Assembly: GCF_016765775.1 (NCBI RefSeq)
Contig: NZ_JAESVN010000006.1
Span: forward strand, 1-64,000
Origin: Szabonella alba
GTDB taxonomy: Bacteria > Pseudomonadota > Alphaproteobacteria > Rhodobacterales > Rhodobacteraceae
Length of the DNA stretch: 64,000 nucleotides
Direction of reading: 5' to 3'
Positions 25,193 to 32,945 of this stretch are shown here, piece after piece. The notes beneath the pieces are model-generated. The model did not search any database. It saw only the letters and a program-made list of their open reading frames with translations, and was not told the origin of the DNA. Both the position numbers and the translations under genes were made by a program. Numbering within the stretch: the first letter of the stretch is position 1; each line of letters starts with the position of its first letter.

Positions 25193-25591
25193 ATGACCGC
25201 GCATGTGATGGCCTTCAGGCCAAAGGAACGAGTACAACAGGATGCCGGACCCATCGCGCTGCTTTACCGGACCATGGGAACGCAGGCGGCCGAAGAGGTG
25301 GTGACGCGGGCGCTTGGCGAGGTGATGATGACGATTGCAGGTCTGGCCGGTGCAGGTCTGGGCGGCCAATCGCAGGGCGCTGCCATTGCCGATCTGTCCC
25401 GCCCGCTCCGCCGCCTGCAGCGCATGTCGGAACAACTGGGGCTGGTCAGTCTGGGGCTTGTCGCGGGCGATGCGCGCGACTGTCTGGACCATGGCGACCG
25501 GATCAGCTTTGCGGCGGTCCTGGCGCGGTTGATCCGGGTTGCAGAAATCTCATTGGCCCCGGAACCGGGACTGCTCGACCACTCCCGCTAG
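25193..25591 (+). CDS. Hypothetical helical protein
   Basis: A 132-residue, mostly helical soluble protein (MTAHVMAFRPKERVQQDAGP at the start; LYRTMGTQAAEEVVTRALGE; SFAAVLARLIRVAEISLAPE). I recognise no family. The ATG at 25193 is chosen because the sequence upstream is not protein-like; a GTG at 25169 is possible. A good terminator hairpin follows at 25687. It is a single-gene unit divergent from the carbonic anhydrase. Confidence 0.65.
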   Translation: MTAHVMAFRPKERVQQDAGPIALLYRTMGTQAAEEVVTRALGEVMMTIAGLAGAGLGGQSQGAAIADLSRPLRRLQRMSEQLGLVSLGLVAGDARDCLDHGDRISFAAVLARLIRVAEISLAPEPGLLDHSR

Positions 25592-25686
25592 GGAGCACGG
25601 GAAGCGACCGGTCGGGCAGGAGCGCCGCATCAGAAGGGGGTTTGTGTGGCGGTATGCGCGCTGCGGCTACCCCGTTGGGGAAGGAC

Positions 25687-25713
25687 GGCGCGGCAAGCCT
25701 GCGCCCCTTTTTT
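25687..25713 (+). terminator. Rho-independent terminator
   Basis: GGCGC(GGC-AA-GCC)TGCGCC forms a stable hairpin with six Ts directly after it. It is positioned to end the transcript of the hypothetical gene ending at 25591. Confidence 0.75.
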
Positions 25714-26213
25714 GCACATGCATCGCCGGGCGCACCTTCCTTTGATGGTTTCGCCGCACATGACTGGCCCGGATTTGCGTGGACAGCGTGCATATAAGGG
25801 AATCGCTTCTCAGCCGCACAGCATCGGTGCAAGCGCATGACCGGCAGAGGCAGATTGTCAGAACCCTGCGCGCGCAGCAGCGTCCGGATGCGGAACACCG
25901 GGGACTTTGGCAATTCATGGGCAGGCGGCACGAGCAGCAAGGCTGCATGCATAGATTTCCGATACACGCGGATCAACCGGAGCGATAAGCGGTCATTTGG
26001 CCCGCGATTGGGTCACGATGGCGGGATCGGAAGCCGCTTGACGGACTTCCTGACCGACAAAACGGATCGAGGGGAGGCAACGCCATCCCCCCGCCAGATG
26101 ACCGCTTGCAGGGGCGGGGGGATCGGATAGGGTCAGGCAAAACAGACGCGCAGTCCGGATCGCCCCCGTCAGGGGCAGGGATCCGCCGCCACCCCGCAGC
26201 CGGAGCCTTTCGC
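25714..26213. other. 500-base gap without a supported gene
   Basis: Several short frames cross this gap on both strands but none has a recognisable product or ribosome binding site. A 10-bp inverted pair, AAGCGGTCAT (about 25987) and ATGACCGCTT (about 26098), is too widely spaced to be convincing. The promoter for the aminopeptidase operon must be near the right end. Confidence 0.4.
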
Positions 26214-27611
26214 ATGTCCCCCCGTTTCGCCCCTGACACTGCCAACGCCCTGCCGCTTCACCTGCTGGATCCCGGGGCGCTGACGGGGCCGGACAGCCCC
26301 CTGTCCGCCGCCGCGCAGGGCTGGCTGCAGGCCTCGGGCTTTGCCGCCGGGCTGGGTGAAACCACGCTGCTGCCCGATGCCGAGGGCGGCATCGCGGGCG
26401 CAGTGGTCGGCCTTGGCACATCCGAGGCCCGCCGCCGCACCCGGTTCGGCCTTGCCCGCTCTGTCGCCGCACTGCCCGCAGGCTCGGTCTGGCGGCTGGC
26501 ATCGGCCACCGACCCCGCCCTGCGCGACGAACTGGCCCTTGGCTGGCTGCTGGCGCAATACCGGTTCGACCGCTACCGCCCCGCCGCCAAACCCGCCAAT
26601 CCCGCCACTCTGGTCGCGCCCGATGGGCTGGATGCCCCAAGGATCGAGGCGATTGCGGCGGGCGAATGGCTGACGCGCGACCTGATCAATACGCCCGCCT
26701 CCGATATGGGCCCGGATGAACTTGAGGTCGCTTTCCGCGCGCTGGCCGACCGGTTCGGCGCTGCGGTTTCGGTCATCCGGGGCGATGATCTGCTGACGCG
26801 CAACCTGCCGATGATCCATGCGGTCGGCCGCGCTTCGGCCCGCGCGCCGCGCCTTTTGGACATGCGATGGGGCAATGACGGTCCGCAACTGGTGCTCGTC
26901 GGCAAGGGCGTCTGTTTCGACACCGGGGGGCTGGATATCAAGCCTTCGTCCGGCATGCTGCTGATGAAGAAGGATATGGGCGGGGCGGCGACCGTCATGG
27001 GCCTTGCGCAGACGATCATGGCCCTTGGCCTGCCGATCCGGCTGCGCGTGCTGGTTCCGGCGGTAGAGAATGCAATCTCCGGTTCTGCGATGCGGCCCCG
27101 CGATATCCTGACCTCCCGCAAAGGACTGACGGTCGAGATCAACAACACCGATGCCGAGGGGCGGCTGGTGCTGGCTGATGCGCTGGCCCTCGCGGATGAG
27201 GAAGAGGCCACAGCGATTGTCTCGATGGCCACGCTGACCGGGGCTGCGCGCGTTGCCGTGGGGCCGGAGCTTGCCCCCTATTTCACCGACGATGACACAA
27301 TCGCCGCCGCATTGGAAAGCGGCGCGCGGGCGGTGCGGGATCCGGTCTGGCGCCTGCCGCTCTGGCCCGGCTATGAAACGATGATCGAACCGGGCATCGC
27401 CGATCTGGACAACGCGCCCTCGGGCGGTTTTGCGGGTTCCATCACGGCGGCCCTGTTCCTGCGCCGTTTCGTCAGCAATCCGCGCTATCTGCATTTCGAC
27501 ATTTACGGCCACAACCCCGCCGATGCCTCGGCGCGGCCCAAGGGGGGTGCGGGACAGGGCGCGCGGGCGCTGCTGGAGGCCCTGCCCGCCCTTCTGGAGG
27601 TGCCGAAATGA
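26214..27611 (+). CDS. M17-family leucyl aminopeptidase
   Basis: A 465-residue dizinc/manganese exopeptidase of the M17 family. The metal and catalytic residues lie in LVGKGVCFDTGGLDIKPSSG, MLLMKKDMGGAA and NTDAEGRLVLADALALAD. The N-terminal domain is shorter and more divergent than in PepA, as in the PepB-like branch. The ATG at 26214 is the first that gives this start; a longer frame from 26106 is noncoding. It overlaps the NlpC/P60 gene by ATGA, suggesting joint peptide/cell-wall turnover. Confidence 0.92.
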   Translation: MSPRFAPDTANALPLHLLDPGALTGPDSPLSAAAQGWLQASGFAAGLGETTLLPDAEGGIAGAVVGLGTSEARRRTRFGLARSVAALPAGSVWRLASATDPALRDELALGWLLAQYRFDRYRPAAKPANPATLVAPDGLDAPRIEAIAAGEWLTRDLINTPASDMGPDELEVAFRALADRFGAAVSVIRGDDLLTRNLPMIHAVGRASARAPRLLDMRWGNDGPQLVLVGKGVCFDTGGLDIKPSSGMLLMKKDMGGAATVMGLAQTIMALGLPIRLRVLVPAVENAISGSAMRPRDILTSRKGLTVEINNTDAEGRLVLADALALADEEEATAIVSMATLTGAARVAVGPELAPYFTDDDTIAAALESGARAVRDPVWRLPLWPGYETMIEPGIADLDNAPSGGFAGSITAALFLRRFVSNPRYLHFDIYGHNPADASARPKGGAGQGARALLEALPALLEVPK

Positions 27612-28429
27612 CCGACCGCCGCCTGACACTTGCCAATGACCGCGTGGCGCATCTGTCGCTGGAAGGCCAGATTGCCGCCCCCCGCTATGCCGAGACAGAG
27701 GCCGCCGAGATTGCCCTGCCCGTCATCGATCTGCTGGCCGCCCCGGAAGGTGCCCGTGAAAGGCAGCTTTTGCTGGGGGAACGCTTCGATGTGCTGGAAC
27801 GGCATGAGGGGTTTGCCTATGGCCGTGCCGCGCGGGACGGCTATTGCGGCTATGTGCCCGAGGATGCGCTTTGCATCCCGACCGGGATCAGCCATTGGGT
27901 CTGCGTTCCCGCCAGCCATCTTTACAGCGAACCCCGCGCACAGGCGCCGCGTCATCTGTGGGTCAGTTTCGGCACCAAGCTGCGCGTGTTGCGGCAAGAA
28001 GGGGTCTGGGCCGAAACCCCGCATGGCTTCATCCATGCCGGGCATCTGTCAAGCCTTGGCAAATGGCACAACGACCCGGTTGAGGTTGCAGGCCTGTTTC
28101 TGGGCACGCCTTACCTGTGGGGGGGGAATTCGCAGGGCGGGATCGACTGTTCCGGGCTGGTGCAGATGGCATGGCTGGCCTGCGGACGCGCCTGCCCCGG
28201 CGACAGCGACCTGCAACGCAGCCTTGGGCAGCCGCTGCCCGACGGTACCGCGCTGCAACGGGGCGACCTGATCTTCTGGAAGGGCCATGTTGCGATGATG
28301 GTCGATGCCGATCTGATGATCCATGCGACCGGGCATTTCATGGCGACCGTGATCGAACCCGCCGCCGAGGCGCTGGCCCGGATCCGGCAGCAGACCGGGC
28401 TTGACCCGCTGATGCTCCGCCGCGCCTGA
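27608..28429 (+). CDS. NlpC/P60 cell-wall peptidase (C40 family) with SH3-like domain
   Basis: The 273-residue protein has an SH3-like region (residues ~45-150) and a C-terminal NlpC/P60 domain with C181 in GGIDCSGLVQMAWL, H227 in KGHVAMMV and H239. These are the catalytic Cys-His-His. No signal peptide is present, so it may cleave imported muropeptides in the cytoplasm, which fits the coupled aminopeptidase gene. The start overlaps the aminopeptidase stop codon. Confidence 0.9.
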   Translation: MTDRRLTLANDRVAHLSLEGQIAAPRYAETEAAEIALPVIDLLAAPEGARERQLLLGERFDVLERHEGFAYGRAARDGYCGYVPEDALCIPTGISHWVCVPASHLYSEPRAQAPRHLWVSFGTKLRVLRQEGVWAETPHGFIHAGHLSSLGKWHNDPVEVAGLFLGTPYLWGGNSQGGIDCSGLVQMAWLACGRACPGDSDLQRSLGQPLPDGTALQRGDLIFWKGHVAMMVDADLMIHATGHFMATVIEPAAEALARIRQQTGLDPLMLRRA

Positions 28430-28458
28430 TACGCGGCGAAACCGTCAGTCCAGGGGCG

Positions 28459-29199
28459 TCAGATCGTGCGCCCGCCATCCACCATCAGCGCCGCCCCGGT
28501 CACAAGTCCTGATTCGTCCGAACACAGATAGACGGCGGCATGGGCGACATCCTCGGGCGTGGAAAACCGGCCCAGCGGGATCGAGGCCATGAAGCCCGCC
28601 CGCAATTCCGCACTGTCGCCCCCCATGAATTGCGACAGCATCGGCGTATCGCCGGAAACCGGGTTGATGATGTTGACGCGGATGCCATGCGGGGCAAGTT
28701 CCAGTGCCATCGATTTCGTAGCAATGTTCATCCAGCCCTTTGAGCTGTTATACCATGCCAGCCGGGGACGCGGCGACACCCCCGCGCCTGATCCGATATT
28801 CAGGATCACGCCCTTGCCTGCCGCCTTCATCGCGGGCACGACATGGCGCGCCATCAGATAGACCGATTTCGCGTTGATGCGGAACACGCGGTCGAACTCG
28901 GCCTCTTCCACCTCTTCCAGCGGGCCGGGCGGATGGGTGACGCCGGCATTGTTTACCAACACGTCGATCCGTCCGAACCGGTCCAGCACCGCGCGGGCCA
29001 TGTCCGCGACCGACGCGCCCTGCCCCACATCGACGGTCAGCGCCATGCCGTCGATTTCACGAGCCACCTCTTCTGCGGCCGCGGGGCGGATATCGGCTAT
29101 CACGACCTGCGCACCCTCGGCCGCGAATTTCCGCGCGATCCCCGCACCATAGCCCGAGCCGCCGCCCGTCACCACCGCCACCTTGCCTTGCATCCGCAT
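28459..29199 (-). CDS. Short-chain dehydrogenase/reductase
   Basis: A 246-residue classical SDR: cofactor motif TGGGSGYGAGIA near the N-terminus, NNAG, catalytic Ser in LNIGSGAG and YNSSKGW for the Tyr/Lys pair. It uses NAD(H) or NADP(H); the substrate is not deducible. The ATG at 29199 follows GGAGG by seven bases; ATGs upstream (29229) and downstream (29193) are less good. Divergent from the creatinase gene. Confidence 0.88.
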   Translation of the reverse strand: MRMQGKVAVVTGGGSGYGAGIARKFAAEGAQVVIADIRPAAAEEVAREIDGMALTVDVGQGASVADMARAVLDRFGRIDVLVNNAGVTHPPGPLEEVEEAEFDRVFRINAKSVYLMARHVVPAMKAAGKGVILNIGSGAGVSPRPRLAWYNSSKGWMNIATKSMALELAPHGIRVNIINPVSGDTPMLSQFMGGDSAELRAGFMASIPLGRFSTPEDVAHAAVYLCSDESGLVTGAALMVDGGRTI

Positions 29200-29457
29200 C
29201 CGGTTTCCTCCGCTTTGACGGGCGGACAATGCACCACCTGGTTAATTGATGCAAACCCCCTTCACGACCGTTCCCGTTTGCACGGGACAGATTGCACAGG
29301 TCTGATTGCACGCCCCCCCGCTTGCATGGCCGCCGCCCGCCCGGCATAAGGGGGCGTGGCGATGGCGTCGCCACGGGCATCGCGCCACCCCCTCCACCGT
29401 CCTGAACGCCGGGACCTTTCGGGGTCTGCCGCAGGCCCCGTATCCCGAGGTCTGACC

Positions 29458-30666
29458 ATGACATCCCGTCCCGAACAATACCGCTTCCACAATGGCGCCA
29501 AGGCCGCCCTGCCCTTTGATCCCGCCGAATATGATGACCGGCTGGCCGGTCTGCGCGATCTGATGGAGATGCATTCCCTCGACGCCGTTCTGCTGACCTC
29601 GATGCAAAATGTCGCCTATTATTCCGGCTTTCTCTATTGTGCATTCGGGCGGCCCTATGCCTGCGTGGTGACGAAAACCGATTGCATCACCGTTTCGGCG
29701 GGCATTGACGGCGGGCAGCCCTGGCGCCGCGGCCATGGCGACAGCATCACCTATACCGACTGGACGCGCGACAATTTCTGGCGCGTCGTGGCCGGGATTA
29801 CCGGCACGGGGAAAGCCGTGGGATGTGAGGCCGATCACCTGACCTTGTTGCAGGCGGAAAAGTTCAACCATTTCCTGAAACCGGCGCGCGGCATGGATAT
29901 TTCCCCCGCGACGATGCAGCAGCGCATGGTGAAGTCCCCGGCGGAACTGGACCTGATCCGTCAGGGCGCGCAGGTGGCCGATCATGGCGGTCATGCGATC
30001 CGGGCAGCACTGCGCGACGGCGCGACCGAGCTTGAAATCGCCATGGCAGGCCGAGACGCGATGGAGGCCGAGATTGCCCGGCGTTTTCCCGATGCCGAAT
30101 ACCGCGATACATGGGTCTGGTTCCAGTCGGGGCTGAATACCGATGGCGCGCATAACCCGGTCACGAATCGCAGGCTGCGGCGTGGGGATATCCTGTCGAT
30201 GAACTGTTTTCCGATGATCTCGGGCTATTACACCGCGCTGGAACGCACGATGTTTCTGGGGGAATGCGATGCGGCCAGCCTGGCCGTCTGGCAGTCCAAT
30301 ATCGCGGCGCATGAGTTCGGAATGGGCCTTTTGCGACCCGGGGCGACCTGTGCCGGGGTGACGGAACAGATCAATGCCTTTCTGGCCGAACGCGACCTGC
30401 TGCAATACCGCAGCTTCGGCTATGGCCATTCCTTCGGGATCCTGTCGCATTATTACGGGCGTGAGGCCGGGCTGGAACTGCGTGAGGATATCGACACCGC
30501 GCTGGAGCCCGGCATGGTGATTTCCATGGAGCCGATGCTGACCATCCCCGAAGGCCAGCCCGGGGCGGGCGGATACCGCGAACATGACATCCTGATCATC
30601 ACCGAGGAAGGGGCCGAGACCATCACCGGCTATCCCTACGGGCCTGCGACCAATATCGCCGGATAG
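29458..30666 (+). CDS. Creatinase (creatine amidinohydrolase)
   Basis: The enzyme hydrolyses creatine to sarcosine and urea. The 402-residue protein follows the Pseudomonas creatinase layout so closely that the catalytic residues fall at the same numbers: H232 in NTDGAHNPVT, E262 in ALERT and E358 in SMEPM. Shared long stretches include GRPYA, NIDGGQPWRR-like and LSHYYGREAGLELREDIDT. It belongs to the M24 fold but is metal-independent. The ATG at 29458 has GAGG seven bases upstream. No creatininase or sarcosine oxidase is nearby. Confidence 0.92.
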   Translation: MTSRPEQYRFHNGAKAALPFDPAEYDDRLAGLRDLMEMHSLDAVLLTSMQNVAYYSGFLYCAFGRPYACVVTKTDCITVSAGIDGGQPWRRGHGDSITYTDWTRDNFWRVVAGITGTGKAVGCEADHLTLLQAEKFNHFLKPARGMDISPATMQQRMVKSPAELDLIRQGAQVADHGGHAIRAALRDGATELEIAMAGRDAMEAEIARRFPDAEYRDTWVWFQSGLNTDGAHNPVTNRRLRRGDILSMNCFPMISGYYTALERTMFLGECDAASLAVWQSNIAAHEFGMGLLRPGATCAGVTEQINAFLAERDLLQYRSFGYGHSFGILSHYYGREAGLELREDIDTALEPGMVISMEPMLTIPEGQPGAGGYREHDILIITEEGAETITGYPYGPATNIAG

Positions 30667-30692
30667 GCAACCGCCTGCCGAAACCCGGGCCC

Positions 30693-30754
30693 ATTGCGTC
30701 ACAGGACACAGAACCCTCGCCCCGAAAGCAACGCCCGGTGCAATTGTGTCACAG
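30693..30754. promoter_or_regulatory. Paired direct repeats ATTGYGTCACAG
   Basis: ATTGCGTCACAG at 30693-30704 and ATTGTGTCACAG at 30743-30754 are spaced 50 bases apart, roughly five helical turns. They lie before the L,D-transpeptidase gene. The second copy extends into the palindrome GTCACAGTGAC. They look like sites for one regulator. Confidence 0.45.
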
Positions 30755-30828
30755 TGACGTTGCGCAGGGGTTGACGCCATGGGTCTGCCGGGTCGGAATA
30801 GCGCAAAACCATTCAAAGTGAGTCTGCC

Positions 30829-31527
30829 GTGAAAATTATGCTTCCGCGCCTAGCTGCCATCCTGTTGCTGCCGCTGCTGGCAGCCTGCGCAGCCGCCCCC
30901 GTTGTCGAGGAAACGCCGCCCGAATATGCCGCTGTCGAGGATGGCGGCTTTCTGATCCCGGCGGTTGATCCGCTGCATCTGACCGACCTGAACCGGCGGA
31001 CGGATGTTGTCTATAACGGTCCCGAAGGCCCGGGCACGATTGTCGTCGATACCCATTCCCGCCGACTTTACCATGTGAAAGAGGGCGGCATGGCGACCCG
31101 CTATGCCATCGCCGTCGGGCGCGATGGTCTGACCCTGCGCAGCACCACCACCGTGGGCCGCAAGGTGGAATGGCCCAGCTGGACGCCCACCGCCAACATG
31201 ATCCGCACCATGCCCGAGACCTATGCCGAATTCGCGGGCGGTCTGCCGGGTGGTCTGGAAAATCCGCTGGGCGCGCGCGCGCTGTATCTCTATCGCGGCA
31301 GCCGCGACAGCTATTACCGGATCCATGGCACGATCGACAATGCCTCGATCGGGCGGGCCACCTCGGCCGGCTGTATCCGTCTGTTCAATCAGGATGCGAT
31401 CCATCTGTTCAACGAGGTCGAACTGGGCACTACGGTCCGCATCCGCAGCCGCGAGGAATCGCTGGAGCTTGAGGGCCTGTGGGAAGATGACGAATACGGC
31501 CGCATCCAGCCTGCCATGCAGGGCTGA
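30829..31527 (+). CDS. L,D-transpeptidase lipoprotein (YkuD domain)
   Basis: A 232-residue lipoprotein: signal peptide with lipobox LLAAC (C20 is the lipidated residue) followed by a Pro/Glu linker and a YkuD domain. The catalytic motif is complete, with H166 in RIHGT and C182 in SAGCIRL. It cross-links diaminopimelate residues of peptidoglycan or attaches envelope proteins to it. The start is the GTG at 30829; an internal ATG follows four codons later but the lipobox position fits either. Confidence 0.92.
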   Translation: MKIMLPRLAAILLLPLLAACAAAPVVEETPPEYAAVEDGGFLIPAVDPLHLTDLNRRTDVVYNGPEGPGTIVVDTHSRRLYHVKEGGMATRYAIAVGRDGLTLRSTTTVGRKVEWPSWTPTANMIRTMPETYAEFAGGLPGGLENPLGARALYLYRGSRDSYYRIHGTIDNASIGRATSAGCIRLFNQDAIHLFNEVELGTTVRIRSREESLELEGLWEDDEYGRIQPAMQG

Positions 31528-31533
31528 ACGGTC

Positions 31534-31567
31534 CGAGCGGGCGGGGGCCGTGGCCCCCGCTCGCTTT
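31534..31567 (+). terminator. GC-rich hairpin after the L,D-transpeptidase gene
   Basis: GCGGGGGCC and GGCCCCCGC pair around a two-base turn, with an outer CGA/TCG pairing, and are followed by CTTT. A weak intrinsic terminator. Confidence 0.6.
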
Positions 31568-31654
31568 CCCATCCGGCGCGCTGTCACCATCCCGTTTGCG
31601 CGCCCCTTCCCGGCTTGATATAGCGCGGCAAAGTGCCCTTGCGAAAGTCGGACC

Positions 31655-32920
31655 ATGGATCATTTCCTTTATCGCGACGGACAGCTTCATGCCGAGGATG
31701 TGGCGCTTGCCGATATCGCGGCGGCGGTCGGCACGCCCTTCTACTGCTATTCCAGTGCCACGCTGACGCGGCATTACCATCTGTTCACCGAGGCGCTGTC
31801 GCCTTTGCCGCATCTGGTCTGTTTCGCGGTCAAATCCCTGTCCAATCTGGCGGTTTTGCGACTTCTGGGCAGTCTGGGGGCGGGAATGGACGTGGTGTCG
31901 GGCGGTGAATACCGCCGTGCCCGCGCGGCCGGTGTACCGGGCGAACGGATCGTGTTTTCCGGCGTTGGCAAGACGCGGGAGGAAATGCGCCTTGCCCTGA
32001 CCGGCGGCATCCGCCAGTTCAACGTCGAATCCGAACCCGAACTGCGCGCCCTTTCGGCAGTGGCCACCTCGCTGGGCCTGACCGCGCCCATCACGATCCG
32101 CGTCAATCCCGATGTCGATGCCCGCACCCATGCCAAAATCGCGACCGGCAAGAAGGAAAACAAGTTCGGCATCCCCATCGCCCGCGCCCCCGAGGTCTAT
32201 GCCGAGGCCGCGCGCCTGCCGGGGGTCGATGTGGTGGGCATTGACGTCCATATCGGCAGCCAGCTGACCGAGTTGGAGCCGTTCGAACAGGCCTATCTCA
32301 AGGTGGCCGACCTGACCCGCGCCCTGCGCGCCGAAGGCCATGATATTCGCCGCCTTGATCTGGGCGGAGGGCTTGGCATCCCCTATGCGCGCAGCAATTC
32401 CGCCCCGCCGCTGCCCTTGGATTACGGCGCATTGATCAAGCGCACCGTGGGCGATCTGGGCTGTGAGATCGAGATCGAACCGGGCCGTCTGATTTCGGGC
32501 AATGCCGGTGTGCTGGTCTCGCGGGTGATCTATGTGAAAAACGGTGAGGACCGGGATTTCCTGATCCTTGACGCCGCGATGAACGATCTGGTGCGCCCGT
32601 CGATGTATGATGCGCATCACGATATTGTCCCGGTCACCGAACCTGTCCCGGCAGGCCCGGTGCAGCCCTATGATGTGGTCGGCCCGGTCTGTGAAACCGG
32701 CGACACATTCGCCAAGGCGCGCGACCTGCCAATGCTGGCCGAGGGCGATCTGGTCGCCTTCCGTTCCGCCGGGGCCTATGGCGCGGTGATGGCCTCGGAA
32801 TATAACAGCCGCCCGCTGGTGCCCGAGATTCTGGTCAACAAGGATCACTTCGCCGTCATCCGCCGCCGTCCGACATTTGACGAAATGCTGGAACGCGATA
32901 GCATACCCGAATGGCTGTGA
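31655..32920 (+). CDS. lysA: Diaminopimelate decarboxylase
   Basis: The final enzyme of lysine synthesis decarboxylates meso-diaminopimelate using pyridoxal phosphate. In the 421-residue protein K60 (CFAVKSLSN) forms the Schiff base, GGGLGIPY binds the cofactor phosphate, EPGRLISGNAG and ETGDTFAK supply further active-site residues. Length fits the family. The gene ends 25 bases before the DUF4175 gene, so the two may be cotranscribed. Confidence 0.96.
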   Translation: MDHFLYRDGQLHAEDVALADIAAAVGTPFYCYSSATLTRHYHLFTEALSPLPHLVCFAVKSLSNLAVLRLLGSLGAGMDVVSGGEYRRARAAGVPGERIVFSGVGKTREEMRLALTGGIRQFNVESEPELRALSAVATSLGLTAPITIRVNPDVDARTHAKIATGKKENKFGIPIARAPEVYAEAARLPGVDVVGIDVHIGSQLTELEPFEQAYLKVADLTRALRAEGHDIRRLDLGGGLGIPYARSNSAPPLPLDYGALIKRTVGDLGCEIEIEPGRLISGNAGVLVSRVIYVKNGEDRDFLILDAAMNDLVRPSMYDAHHDIVPVTEPVPAGPVQPYDVVGPVCETGDTFAKARDLPMLAEGDLVAFRSAGAYGAVMASEYNSRPLVPEILVNKDHFAVIRRRPTFDEMLERDSIPEWL

Positions 32921-32945
32921 CAGAACGCGGCCTCAGGCAGGCTGC

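Noticed and set aside
25987-26107. 10-bp inverted repeats AAGCGGTCAT/ATGACCGCTT as an element end
   Set aside because: The arms are short and about 100 bases apart, there is no transposase between them and no flanking duplication.
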